Assembly: GCF_003052165.1 (NCBI RefSeq) | Contig: NZ_CP024869.1 | Coordinates: forward strand, 3,010,001-3,074,000 | Reading direction: 5' to 3' | Origin: Dietzia sp. JS16-p6b | GTDB lineage: Bacteria; Actinomycetota; Actinomycetes; Mycobacteriales; Mycobacteriaceae | Length of the DNA: 64,000 bases | Shown here: one piece after another, positions 53,305 to 62,022 of the stretch | Numbering within the stretch: the first letter of the stretch is position 1 | How the letters are laid out: the number at the start of each line of letters is the position of its first letter | Program-made: the position numbers and the translations under genes | The notes under the pieces: model-generated | What the model was told of the DNA's origin: nothing | What the model saw: the letters and a program-made list of their open reading frames with translations, nothing else | The model's database searches: none

Positions 53305-54653
53305 CGCGCGAGCCTCAGTCCGGTGGCCGCCCACCGCGACGAGGCAGGGAAGAAGTTGCGGTAGGTGGGCCGCGTGTGACCCGCCGGGGTCAGGGCACTG
53401 CCGCCGCGCAGTACATGCTGGTCGGACATGAACTTGCCGTTGTACTCGCCCGCCGCACCCTCCTCGGTGACGAACCCGGGGTAGGGCAGGTAGGCACTGG
53501 AGGTCCACTCCCACACCCCGCCGATCGACCGGTCCGTGGCGGGCCGCGGGTGGCACCGGTCGGGATCGAGCTCGTCCCCGATCCGCCAGCCGGCGGACGC
53601 GACCTCCCACTCGAACTCGGTGGGCAGCCGGGCACCGGCCCACCGGGCGAACGCGTCGGCCTCATAGAAGGACACGTGGCAGACGGGCTCGGCGTCGACC
53701 ACCGGCCGGCGGCCCGAGAGGGTGAAGGTCGTCCAGTCACCGTCGGCGGAGGCGTTACCGTCCGTGGCGGCGGGGGCCCCGATGCCGTCCTCGCGACGCC
53801 AGTACCCGGGCGCGTCCCAGCCCTCGGTCTGCACGGCGGCCCACCCGTCGGAGAGCCACAACTCGGGGCGGGAGTACCCGCCATCGGCCATGAACTGCTT
53901 CCAGTCCGCCACCGTGACCTGACGACCGGCCACCTGGCCGCCCGGTATCCACACCCGGTGACGTGGGCGTTCGTTGTCGTAGGAGAAGCCGCCGGAGGGC
54001 AGATCGTCGTGGGGGGACCCGGAGCGGTCGGCCGGGTCCGCGGCGCCGACCCTGGCGACCCCCTCGACGACGTCGAGCCAGTCCGTCTCCCCCGGCGCCG
54101 CTGCGACCGGGTCCGCGGACCTGTGCACGTAGACGGGGTCGGTCGGATTGTGGGAGAACAGGTGCTTGGCGTCCATGAGCATCAGCTCCTGGTGCTGCTG
54201 CTCGTGGTGGCAGCCCAGCTCGAGGAGCTCACGCCCGCGATCATCTACCCGACCCGCCTCGAGCGCGGCCACCACCGCCTCGTCGACGCGCGAACGGAAG
54301 TCGCCGATCTCCGCCACCGACGGGCGGGTGATGAGACCCCGCTGGGGCCGGGGTTGCCGCGGTCCCACGGCCTCGTAATACGAGTTGAAGAGGAACCGGA
54401 AGACCGGCTCGGGCGAGGTGTACCCCGGCAGACGCCCCAGTACGAACTCCTCGAAGAACCACGTCGTGTGCGCTCGGTGCCACGCCGCGGGACTGGCCGC
54501 CGTCATCGATTGCGGAATCTGATCCTCGGCGCTCAGGCGGGAGGCCAAGAGGTCGGTGAGCTGGCGGACGCGCAGGAACCTCTCGACCGTGCCCCCGGCG
54601 CTGAGCGTCGGAACCGACTGCGGCCCTTGGGTTGTGACATCTCCAACAGTCAT
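53301..54653 (-). CDS. egtB: Ergothioneine sulfoxide synthase EgtB
   Basis: Iron enzyme forming the C-S bond on hercynine. 450 residues. N-terminal DinB-like domain carries the iron ligands: AWHRAHTTWFFEEF and GCHHEQQHQELMLMDAK. The C-terminal formylglycine-generating-enzyme-like domain includes RVGAADPADRSG, RLPTEFEWEVAS, GGVWEWTSSAYLPYPGF and VLRGGSALTPAGHTRPTYRNFF. No egtA, egtC or egtE is nearby, so the sulfur donor may be cysteine, or the others lie elsewhere. First gene of the egtB-egtD pair. Confidence 0.95.
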
Positions 54654-54720
54654 GGGCTCTCCCCCGGTTCATGGTCGGCGGTCAGACTGCCGCCAGACTA
54701 TCCACGTGGTGGTTCGGTGC

Positions 54721-54776
54721 CCACCGTTCTCCGGATGACCCGGTCGCCGGGTGTCCACCGTTCTCCGGATGACCCG
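54721..54776. repeat. Pair of identical 22-bp direct repeats
   Basis: Copies at 54721-54742 and 54755-54776 are identical, with a 12-bp spacer that itself resembles repeat sequence (period 34). They lie between the egtB start and the end of the Ogt-like gene. Each contains TTCTCCGGATGAC. Two copies only. Confidence 0.88.
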
Positions 54777-54780
54777 CCGC

Positions 54781-55389
54781 TCAGAAGCCACCGTTCCGCA
54801 CGCCGCTGCCGGGAAAAGGCACCGGGACCTCCGCGGTGAGGTTGCGCCGCTCGTGCTCGAGGAGCCGCAGGCGGTACTCGGGACAGCTGCCCATTCCACC
54901 GTCGGCGCGGAGGACCCGGTGCACGGGAATGACGAACGGCACGGGCACGAGGGTGCACAACCGCCCCACCCGGCGGGCGTTGCGCGGTCGGCCCGCATCC
55001 ACGCTGACCTGCCCATAGGTCGAGGTCTCGCCGTACGGGATGTGCTGGATCTCGCGGTAGGCCTCTCGGGAGAACTCATCGTGCACGCCCGCGGCCGCCC
55101 AGTCCACGGGGGCGTCGAACTCACGCAGGCGACCGGCGAAGTAGGCCTCGAGTTGGCTCGCCAGCCGATCGAGGTGGTCGGCCGCCGCGCCGGGGTCGGC
55201 GCCGCTCACCTCGTCACCGGATGGTTCCACGGGGAACCGTGGGGCGAGGTCCCGGTCCGCACCGGCCAGGTCCGTCCCCACCTGGTCCAGGCGCGACACG
55301 CCGGTCGCGGTGGCCTCAATCACCACCCATCCGGCGGGCGTGTCGAGCACCCGCACGGCCCTCCCTGTGGTCCCGCGCGTGGTGGTCAC
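54781..55389 (-). CDS. Methylated-DNA-cysteine methyltransferase homologue lacking the active Cys
   Basis: 202 residues with the Ogt/AGT fold: helix-turn-helix region YREIQHIPYGETSTYGQVSVDAGRPRNARRVGRL, then the active-site segment. Active alkyltransferases have PCHRV; here the segment is FVIPVHRVLRADGG, the codon being GTG (Val). This recalls alkyltransferase-like (ATL) proteins, which bind alkylated DNA and recruit nucleotide excision repair, though those usually have Trp. Two other Cys (RLCTL, GSCPEY) are nearby but out of place. The next upstream gene ends 3 bp before its start region. Confidence 0.88.
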   Translation of the reverse strand: MTTTRGTTGRAVRVLDTPAGWVVIEATATGVSRLDQVGTDLAGADRDLAPRFPVEPSGDEVSGADPGAAADHLDRLASQLEAYFAGRLREFDAPVDWAAAGVHDEFSREAYREIQHIPYGETSTYGQVSVDAGRPRNARRVGRLCTLVPVPFVIPVHRVLRADGGMGSCPEYRLRLLEHERRNLTAEVPVPFPGSGVRNGGF

Positions 55390-55392
55390 GCC

Positions 55393-56031
55393 TCAGACCA
55401 CGCTCGGCCGGTCCGGGTCGGTGACGTCGGCACCGGCGGTGTCGAGGCGCTCGAACAAGGAGTCGGCGCCGTCGCGGGCGACCGCCGACATCTCGGCGGT
55501 GGTGATGGGCACCGCCTGTAGTCGCGTGAGCAGCGGCCCGGTTCCGTCCGGCCCGCCGGTCTCGTCGACCACCTGCAGTCGGGGCCACAGGAACGGCGGC
55601 GCCAGGACCAGGTGCTCGCAGCGCCGACCGGAATCGACGATCCCCACCGCGTTCGGGATCACCGCACCCGGTGCCACGTGGATGGATCCTGAGGCCACGG
55701 CCAGCGCGCACGCGTCCAGGACGTCGGCCATGGCCCGGTGGCCGGTGCGACCCACGGTGACGAACTCACTGCGGATCTGTCGCCCCTCGGGCGTGGTGAC
55801 GTTGGTGGGCAACTCGCGGGCACCGACGGTGGCGTAGGTGGTGAACCCGGGCGCGGGGACGTTGTCGACGACGACGACGTCGCAGTGCCACTGAGTGGTC
55901 TGGCCCTCCTCGTCGGCCTCCGTCTCGTGCGGGTAGTGCAGGACGCGAACCGACTCTGCCTCGCCGAAGAGGCCCTCAAGCCCGGAGAGATTCGCCTTGT
56001 CAGGGACCGGCGCTGTGCTTTCGCCGATCAC
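55393..56031 (-). CDS. Suppressor-of-fused (SUFU)-like domain protein
   Basis: 212 residues, GTG 56031 overlapping the fgd1 stop. The pattern [75 protein letters not shown] and [25 protein letters not shown] matches bacterial SUFU-like domains, which often serve as immunity proteins against toxins or have unknown functions. No toxin gene is adjacent here, so the immunity role is doubtful. It sits in an fgd1-SUFU-ogt run. Confidence 0.82.
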   Translation of the reverse strand: MIGESTAPVPDKANLSGLEGLFGEAESVRVLHYPHETEADEEGQTTQWHCDVVVVDNVPAPGFTTYATVGARELPTNVTTPEGRQIRSEFVTVGRTGHRAMADVLDACALAVASGSIHVAPGAVIPNAVGIVDSGRRCEHLVLAPPFLWPRLQVVDETGGPDGTGPLLTRLQAVPITTAEMSAVARDGADSLFERLDTAGADVTDPDRPSVV

Positions 56032-57047
56032 GCCAGCTCACGCAACCGCGGCTCGAGATCGGTCTTGAACAGGTCGAGGAAGCGCGTCTGATCATGGCCG
56101 GGCGCGTGGAACACCAGGTGGTTCAGGCCCGCGTCGACGTACTGCTCGACCTGCGCCACGGCGTCGTCTGGGTCCGAGGCCACGATCCACCGCTTGGCCA
56201 CCTGCTCGATCGGCAGCTCGTCGGCCAGGCGTTCCATCTCCCGCGGTGAGTCCACCGAGTGCTTCTGCTCGGGGGTCAACGACAGCGGCGCCCAGAAACG
56301 GCAGTTCTCCAGCGCCGCGGCCGGGTCGGGGTCGTAGCTGATCTTGATCTCGATCATCCTGTCGATCCGGGAGGAGTCGCGATCATTGATCCCCGCGCCC
56401 TCCTCCACGGCCGGCAGCAGCTTGTCGGTATACAGCTCCATGCCCTTGCCGGAAGTGCAGATGAAGCCGTCGCCGACGCGTCCGGCGTACTTCGCCACCA
56501 CCGGGCCGCCGGCGGCGATGTAGACCGGGACGCCCTCGGCGGGAACGTCGTAGAGGAACGCGTCCTTGGTGGTGTAGTACTCACCCTCGAACGACGTGGT
56601 CTCGCCGGTCCACAGCTCGCGCATGAGGCGGACCGATTCGCGCAGGCGGGCGAACCGCTCCTTGAACTCGGGCCACTCGCCCTGATGGCCCGTGGCGATC
56701 TCGTTGAGCGCCTCACCGGTGCCCACGCCCAGGAACACGCGGCCCGGGTAGAGGCACGCCATGGTGGCGAAGGCCTGCGCGAGCACCGCCGGGTTGTAGC
56801 GGAATGTGGGCGTGAGCACGGAGGTGCCCAGTTGCAGGCGTTCGGTGCGCTCCCCCACGGCCGTCATCCACGCGAGCGAGAACGGGGCGTGCCCGCCGTC
56901 GTGACGCCACGGCTGGAAATGGTCCGAGACCGTCGCCGAGTCCATCCCTGACTGCTCCGCCAGGACCGCGTACTCGACCAGGTCGCGCGGGCCGAACTGC
57001 TCGGCCGAGGCCTTGTACCCGAGCTTCAGGGCGGAGGTGGGGGGCAT
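56028..57047 (-). CDS. fgd1: F420-dependent glucose-6-phosphate dehydrogenase
   Basis: Reduces cofactor F420 using glucose 6-phosphate. 339 residues. The start [20 protein letters not shown] and the block [32 protein letters not shown] (with the proposed catalytic His and Trp), [19 protein letters not shown] and [23 protein letters not shown] are near-identical to mycobacterial FGD1. Predicts an F420-producing organism. Head of a short minus-strand operon; the 390-bp upstream gap holds its promoter and that of the SipW cluster. Confidence 0.96.
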   Translation of the reverse strand: MPPTSALKLGYKASAEQFGPRDLVEYAVLAEQSGMDSATVSDHFQPWRHDGGHAPFSLAWMTAVGERTERLQLGTSVLTPTFRYNPAVLAQAFATMACLYPGRVFLGVGTGEALNEIATGHQGEWPEFKERFARLRESVRLMRELWTGETTSFEGEYYTTKDAFLYDVPAEGVPVYIAAGGPVVAKYAGRVGDGFICTSGKGMELYTDKLLPAVEEGAGINDRDSSRIDRMIEIKISYDPDPAAALENCRFWAPLSLTPEQKHSVDSPREMERLADELPIEQVAKRWIVASDPDDAVAQVEQYVDAGLNHLVFHAPGHDQTRFLDLFKTDLEPRLRELA

Positions 57048-57437
57048 CGACGACTCCTCAGAGGTTGTGTGAGCGTGAGGTCACCGACGCTGTGGTCGGG
57101 GCACTACAGCCGAGTATGCCAGCGGTAGCGCCCCGGAGTTCCGGGCGTGACGCCGAGAGGGCCTCGCCCCGGCGTCCACGAAAAATGCTGATAAAAAGCT
57201 GAGGTCGCTTGCGAGGTTCACCAGTTGGGAGCCTACTCAGGCTCACCTGTGGGCAAGCCGGTACACCTGACAGCGCCGATAAGAATTTGCCAATCCAATT
57301 GGATTGTGAAGAAATATGTGCAATCCTCTTACGGGGCCATCGAGGCCCGACGTCGATCAGCGTTCGAATGCGTACGGGGCCGACACACCACATCAGATTC
57401 GGGCCCGACTGGCGGCCCCCACGGAAAGGCGCGTCAC
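57048..57437. promoter_or_regulatory. Divergent promoter region of fgd1 and the SipW cluster
   Basis: 390 bp, AT-richer than average, without a gene. Contains A-rich runs at about 57180-57202, a short hairpin GAGCCT/AGGCTC (57230-57245), and the perfect 16-bp palindrome at 57291-57306. The A/T-rich stretch TGAAGAAATATG follows the palindrome and could hold the SipW-cluster -10 region. Confidence 0.5.
57291..57306. promoter_or_regulatory. Perfect 16-bp palindrome, candidate operator
   Basis: CAATCCAATTGGATTG reads the same on both strands. Lies 131 bp upstream of the first SipW-cluster gene. Palindromes of this length and A/T-rich centre are typical binding sites of dimeric TetR- or MarR-type repressors. 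No regulator gene is adjacent. Confidence 0.55.
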
Positions 57438-58100
57438 GTGAACGCCAACCACCCCCTCCCCCCTGACGCCCAGCTCAGACAGCAGGAGCGCAGCCGCAAG
57501 CGCAAGGCGATTCTCGCCGGCGGCGTGGTCCTCGGCCTCGGTGCCGCCGCGACCCTGGCCGCGTGGTCCGATGATGTGTTCTCCTTCGGCGAGTTCGGTA
57601 CCGGCTCCTTCGAGCTCCAGGGCAACGTCTACGGCGACGCCGCTGCGGGCTATGAGAATTACGACGAGGCGAACGGTGGCGCCTTGTCGTTCGTGATCGC
57701 CCCGATGAACATGGCTCCCGGCGACACCGTCTACGCGCCGATCTCCATCGCCACGGCGCTGACGACGTCGACCTCTGCTGACGTGACCCTGGCCGGTGCG
57801 ACCAGCACGGGGGATCAGACCCTGTTCAACGCCCTCCGGTACGAGGTCCGGACGATCGCTGCCGGGGGTGTCTGCGACGCGACGGTCTTCGGCGCCGGCA
57901 CTCCGTGGCATGCACAGTCGGCTCTCGGCGTCGGGGAGTCCGCTGCCTTCACGGTAGGAGCCGAGCAGGCGGACCCGCGGCACCTGTGCTTCGCGGTGAC
58001 CCTCCCGGATACCGAGGCCAACGGCGCCGACGAGATGCAGGCGCTCACGACCGGCCCAGTCGTCTGGCAGTTCACCGGCGAGTCTGTCCCGGCCACCTGA
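57438..58100 (+). CDS. SipW-dependent exported surface protein 1
   Basis: 220 residues, GTG start with GGAAAGG upstream. N-terminus is basic (RSRKRK), then AILAGGVVLGLGAAATLAAWSDD, a SipW-type signal (TLAxWxD) as in TasA/camelysin-like proteins. After cleavage comes the block FSFGEFGTGSFELQGN shared with the next two proteins. Two Cys (GGVCDATVF, RHLCFAVTLP) lie at positions matched in the paralogues and probably pair. First gene of the SipW cluster. May form a fibre or surface layer; inferred. Confidence 0.85.
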   Translation: MNANHPLPPDAQLRQQERSRKRKAILAGGVVLGLGAAATLAAWSDDVFSFGEFGTGSFELQGNVYGDAAAGYENYDEANGGALSFVIAPMNMAPGDTVYAPISIATALTTSTSADVTLAGATSTGDQTLFNALRYEVRTIAAGGVCDATVFGAGTPWHAQSALGVGESAAFTVGAEQADPRHLCFAVTLPDTEANGADEMQALTTGPVVWQFTGESVPAT

Positions 58101-58177
58101 TCCGTCTCTGATCGCGGGGGGCGTTGCGGTGAGTCCCGCCACGCCCTCCGCTCTCCCATGTAGTGAAAGGACGACGG

Positions 58178-58879
58178 GTGTCCGATTCCCCCTCTCCCGC
58201 CTCGACAACCGATCGCCGTCGCCGCGTTCGCGCGCTGCTCGCAGGCGGCCTCGTGCTCGGTCTCGGCGCTGCGGGCACGCTCGCGGCATGGACGGATTCC
58301 GAGTTCGCACGCGGCGTCTTCACCTCGGGGCAGTTCAACATCCAAGGCAACGAGAGCACTTCCACCCCCCCGGCCAACGGCACGTGGACTGACCACTACA
58401 CGGCCGCGGGCGCCGCGCAGCTACAGTTCTCCACCGGTTTCAACAGCCTCTCGCCCGGTTCCACCGTGTACGCGCCCTTCTCGCTCCGGATAGACCCCAC
58501 CCGGGCGAGCTACGGCGCAACAGTGCACATCAGATCAACCGCCAGTACGGGTGACACCACCAACCTGATGCCCAAGCTCAGCTGGAAAGCGCGAACCGGA
58601 ATCGCGCCCGCGACCTGCGCGGCTGGGACCTTCACCGGTGGAACCCCACTGGTGCCGTCACCGGACGGGGCGGGAGTGCCCATGAACTACACCGCGCCGG
58701 CGACTCCTCCGTCTTTCACCCTCAGCAACGCCGGAGCCCCCTCCACGACCCCGGTCTCGGTGTGCTTTGCCGTGACCATGCAGCCACAACCGGCGAATGT
58801 GGCCCCCAACGATCCTTCGTGGACGTTCACGACCCCGGTTACCACGACCTGGGAATTCTCGGCGGAATCGACCCCATAG
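58178..58879 (+). CDS. SipW-dependent exported surface protein 2
   Basis: 233 residues, GTG start behind GAAAGGACG. Signal region RRRRVRALLAGGLVLGLGAAGTLAAWTDSEF is nearly the same as in protein 1. The block FARGVFTSGQFNIQGN follows. Cys pair in PATCAAGTF and SVCFAVTM. Beta-rich, Thr/Ser/Pro-rich mature domain of about 195 residues, no anchor at the C-terminus. Paralogue of proteins 1 and 3, so the cluster arose in part by tandem duplication. Confidence 0.85.
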   Translation: MSDSPSPASTTDRRRRVRALLAGGLVLGLGAAGTLAAWTDSEFARGVFTSGQFNIQGNESTSTPPANGTWTDHYTAAGAAQLQFSTGFNSLSPGSTVYAPFSLRIDPTRASYGATVHIRSTASTGDTTNLMPKLSWKARTGIAPATCAAGTFTGGTPLVPSPDGAGVPMNYTAPATPPSFTLSNAGAPSTTPVSVCFAVTMQPQPANVAPNDPSWTFTTPVTTTWEFSAESTP

Positions 58880-58930
58880 CAGTCCCAGCCGCCACGATCC
58901 CAGACGTCATGAAAGAAGGAGGTGAGACCG

Positions 58931-59590
58931 ATGTCTGCCCCACTAGCACGCACCCGCATCGGACTCGCCGCCCTCGCGACGGCGGCGGCTGCAGGCGCAG
59001 CGTTAGCAATCACTCCAGCCGGTGGGACGATGGCGAGCTTCGTCGACCGCGAGTTCTCCCGAGGCGTTTTCACCTCCACCAACTGGAACGTCCAGGGCAA
59101 TGTCACCGCCGATGCGAACTCGGGTTGGACCGACCACTTCACCGAGAGCACCGCGGCGACTTTTCAGCCGGCGGTCGGTGACGTGATCCCGGGCTCGACC
59201 CGGTCCTATTCCCGATTCGGCCTCCGCGTCGCGCCGGGATCGACCGTCGGCGGGACCGTCACCATGTCTGCTGGCGTTCAGGTCGCGCCCAGTACCCAAG
59301 CAGGCCTGTTCCGGATGCGCATCGTGCGGACAGCCTCTACGACCTGCGCCCTGAGTTCCTTCGCCTCTGGGGCCACCTTCGTCGTGGGCTCAGCCGGAGA
59401 CCTGGCCGGCAACTTCGGAACCATGCTCTCCGCACCGAATTCAGCGGGACAGTTCACGCTGCCGGCCACTGGCACGCCGACATACCTCTGCTACGAATTC
59501 AGTCTTCCCAGCACACCCCCGAGCGGTCTCACCAATGGTGCGGTCGCAACCGTCCGCTGGACCTTCAACGCGACATCGGCGGCCATATGA
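58931..59590 (+). CDS. SipW-dependent exported surface protein 3
   Basis: 219 residues; ATG 58931 has a strong GAAAGGAGG site 8 nt upstream. Signal region RTRIGLAALATAAAAGAALAITPAGGTMASFVDREF, then FSRGVFTSTNWNVQGN. Cys pair in TTCALSSF and YLCYEFSLP. The stop overlaps the signal peptidase start (ATGA), tying production of substrate and protease together. Mature part is beta-rich with no anchor. Confidence 0.86.
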   Translation: MSAPLARTRIGLAALATAAAAGAALAITPAGGTMASFVDREFSRGVFTSTNWNVQGNVTADANSGWTDHFTESTAATFQPAVGDVIPGSTRSYSRFGLRVAPGSTVGGTVTMSAGVQVAPSTQAGLFRMRIVRTASTTCALSSFASGATFVVGSAGDLAGNFGTMLSAPNSAGQFTLPATGTPTYLCYEFSLPSTPPSGLTNGAVATVRWTFNATSAAI

Positions 59591-60141
59591 CACTCGGTAC
59601 GACTCACCCACAGCAGCCGGATCAGGCGACCCACCACATGAGGCCCCGGGGGTCGGCGGTCTCCCGCCTCTCTGACGCCCTCCTCTCGGTGTTGTCATTC
59701 GCTGGCATCCTCTGCATCATTGCTGTGATCTGCGCGTTCGCCTTCAACATCTCGCTGATCATGTTCAAGACCGGTTCGATGAGCCCGACCATCCCGACGG
59801 GTTCGCTCGCCGTCGTCCAGGAGAAGCCCGCTGCAGACGTCCGCGTCGGGGATGTGACCACTATCGACCGTCCCGGCCAGCTTCCGGTCACCCACCGGGT
59901 GACGGCCGTAGAACCCGCGGCCACGGGTATGTACGTGATCCGAATGAAGGGTGACGCCAACGACACCGAAGATCCGCAGGCCTACGAAGTCAGTTCCGTC
60001 CGCAAGGTGCTGTGGTCGACACCCGGCCTGGGCTACTTCGTGGCCAAGGCCCAGAACCCCACTGTCATGGCGGGGACGACGCTTGCCATGGCCCTGCTGG
60101 TGACATGGGCTTTCTGGCCCAGGAAACGGAATGTCTCGTGA
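59587..60141 (+). CDS. sipW: Signal peptidase I, SipW (ER-type)
   Basis: 184 residues. An N-terminal membrane helix (VLSFAGILCIIAVICAFAFNISLI) is followed by KTGSMSPTIPTGSLAVV with the catalytic Ser, then VGDVTTIDRPGQLPVTHRV, where the His replaces the Lys of normal bacterial LepB (Ser-His dyad, ER-type). A second membrane helix near the C-terminus (VMAGTTLAMALLVTWAFW) and a basic end. Dedicated to the neighbouring exported proteins by analogy with Bacillus SipW. It lies in the middle of the cluster, overlapping the genes on both sides. Confidence 0.93.
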   Translation: MTLGTTHPQQPDQATHHMRPRGSAVSRLSDALLSVLSFAGILCIIAVICAFAFNISLIMFKTGSMSPTIPTGSLAVVQEKPAADVRVGDVTTIDRPGQLPVTHRVTAVEPAATGMYVIRMKGDANDTEDPQAYEVSSVRKVLWSTPGLGYFVAKAQNPTVMAGTTLAMALLVTWAFWPRKRNVS

Positions 60142-61853
60142 GCAGCCGACGACCCCTGACGACCCGACTGGCGATGGCCTCGACGGTTGTCCTCGGGGTG
60201 CTCGGTCTGACGGTGGGCGCCACGATGACCGCCCAGTTCACCGAGGCCTCCTGGACCGATCGTGAGATCGGCCAGGCGTCCGCACAGGCCCGCTGGATGG
60301 AGGGCTTCACCCGGGTCACCGATCCAGGATGGAAGATGCGTGGGGATCGGGATGCGGGCCTCCCGAACTCGATCGGAATGAGCAGCCCTCAACAGCCCGT
60401 CACCCGCAACTTCACGTTGTCCTATCCCACCGGATCCCCTCTCGCCACTGGTGCCGATGACAACCGCAGCAGCTTCGGCAGTCCGACCTCTTCCGAAATC
60501 GTCCCTTCGAGGAACACGGGCGACGATCTCTGGATGGGAAGGTTTCCTTCAGGGCCATTCCAGGGAGAAACTCAACCCGCCCATGCTTCACACTGCATGT
60601 CATTTCCGACGCCAGCGAGTATGACCGCCACCACAACCACGTGTTCTGCAGGGTCCAACCCTGCCCCCCGGCTCGTCGCTCATCAGAACACCGTCGGATA
60701 CACGTACTCGATCGCTGCCTCCGGAGCAGGCACCAAGACCGCGCGGGTAAATGTGAGCGGGTTCGGCTCCATCGCTCAGTGTTTTCCCGACGGCACGTCC
60801 TCTGCCACCATCACTGAGAACAACAGCGTTCTGGAGCTCGCAAACCACACCGGGAGTCTCAACTATTCCTACAACCGCGAACAGAGCATCAAGTCGTTCA
60901 TCCCCAACAGTGACGACTCGGCAGTGCGGTACGACGGCACAACCAACCAATGGGCGCGCTACAACGTCAATAACAACTTCTGGGGCACAGCCCCAGACGC
61001 CTCTTTCGTTCTCCTGGCCAATATCCGCAAGAACACTTTCCTGACCGATTACTACGCACTAGCCGAAATGGACATGGTCATTCAGGTCTACAGCGCCGGT
61101 GGCGGCAGCAGCGACAACGCCACGTTCATCGACCAGATCAATCTCCCGATCACTCGATCCGAATGCGGCTTCAGCAACGGCACCTCCCCTATGCCCATGC
61201 GCGCCGGAACCTGGCGGGGGGACCCGCACCAGCTCGGGTGGCCAGAGAAGTGGCAGACCGTCGTTCCGAACGCCAATGGACGACTTCAGACAGTAACCCA
61301 CGATTCCACCGGCACATCTCCGGCCGACGCCACCGTCGGCGTGTCCTCTCGAATGGCTCTTCAGGCCGAGTCCGAGACCACCACTCTTCCGACCGGGACC
61401 ACGGTGACGTCGCCCATCGACCGCGCCACAGGCACCGACACCTCCACCGCGGCACCGCCGGACCCGTCCGGCGAGAACACGAACACGACCGCCGGAACGA
61501 CCTCCGCCACACCGACCGCCACCGCCACCCCGCCAGCGACGACGTCGAACACCACGACGAGCACCTCCCACGCGACCGCCATCCCCACCGAGCCCGGAAC
61601 CCTGTCCGCGACCGCCCAGACGCAGACCGTGGGAACAGTCGAGGCCGACGGAACGGAACTCGACGTCGTCGTCAAGGGCGCCACAGTCCCCTCCGACGCC
61701 CCCACCGCCCTCCCCGCGCTGGACACCTGGATCAACGAGGGCACCCGCCCGAGCGGCGTGTGGAGGACCCTCGCGTCGAGTGATCCGGACTCCGACGGGT
61801 GGCGATGGGCCGCCGTCAACCGGGAGACCGGCACGGTGGTGTACGTCCGTTGA
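60138..61853 (+). CDS. Large SipW-cluster exported protein, Thr-rich stalk
   Basis: 571 residues, GTG overlapping the sipW stop (GTGA). Signal region TRLAMASTVVLGVLGLTVGATMTAQFTEASWTDREI has the SipW-type end (SWTD). Residues 50-390 form a Ser/Asn-rich domain with several Cys (HCMSF, TTTCSAG, QCFPDG, SECGF). Residues 400-490 are a Thr/Ser/Pro stalk, likely glycosylated or extended. A final 80-residue domain (EADGTELDVVVKGATVP ... ATDGWRWAAVN-like) has no membrane anchor. No homologue recognised. Codon use is less G+C-biased than flanking genes, hinting at separate origin. Confidence 0.82.
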   Translation: MSSRRPLTTRLAMASTVVLGVLGLTVGATMTAQFTEASWTDREIGQASAQARWMEGFTRVTDPGWKMRGDRDAGLPNSIGMSSPQQPVTRNFTLSYPTGSPLATGADDNRSSFGSPTSSEIVPSRNTGDDLWMGRFPSGPFQGETQPAHASHCMSFPTPASMTATTTTCSAGSNPAPRLVAHQNTVGYTYSIAASGAGTKTARVNVSGFGSIAQCFPDGTSSATITENNSVLELANHTGSLNYSYNREQSIKSFIPNSDDSAVRYDGTTNQWARYNVNNNFWGTAPDASFVLLANIRKNTFLTDYYALAEMDMVIQVYSAGGGSSDNATFIDQINLPITRSECGFSNGTSPMPMRAGTWRGDPHQLGWPEKWQTVVPNANGRLQTVTHDSTGTSPADATVGVSSRMALQAESETTTLPTGTTVTSPIDRATGTDTSTAAPPDPSGENTNTTAGTTSATPTATATPPATTSNTTTSTSHATAIPTEPGTLSATAQTQTVGTVEADGTELDVVVKGATVPSDAPTALPALDTWINEGTRPSGVWRTLASSDPDSDGWRWAAVNRETGTVVYVR

Positions 61854-62022
61854 CGCGCCCCTCGACCGTGGCAGTCGGTGAGATTCGCCACGCACCGGAC
61901 GTAGATGTAACGATTCGGCTACTGACGGCCATAACCTGGATGAATCGGCGGTCATCGCGGGTCGACCCGCACCGGAGCCCCTCTCCCGGTCCGACCGCCG
62001 GGTGATGGCTTTCGGAGGAGCT

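Noticed and set aside
54721..54776. CRISPR-like repeats
   Set aside because: Only two copies with a 12-bp spacer, no array and no cas genes.
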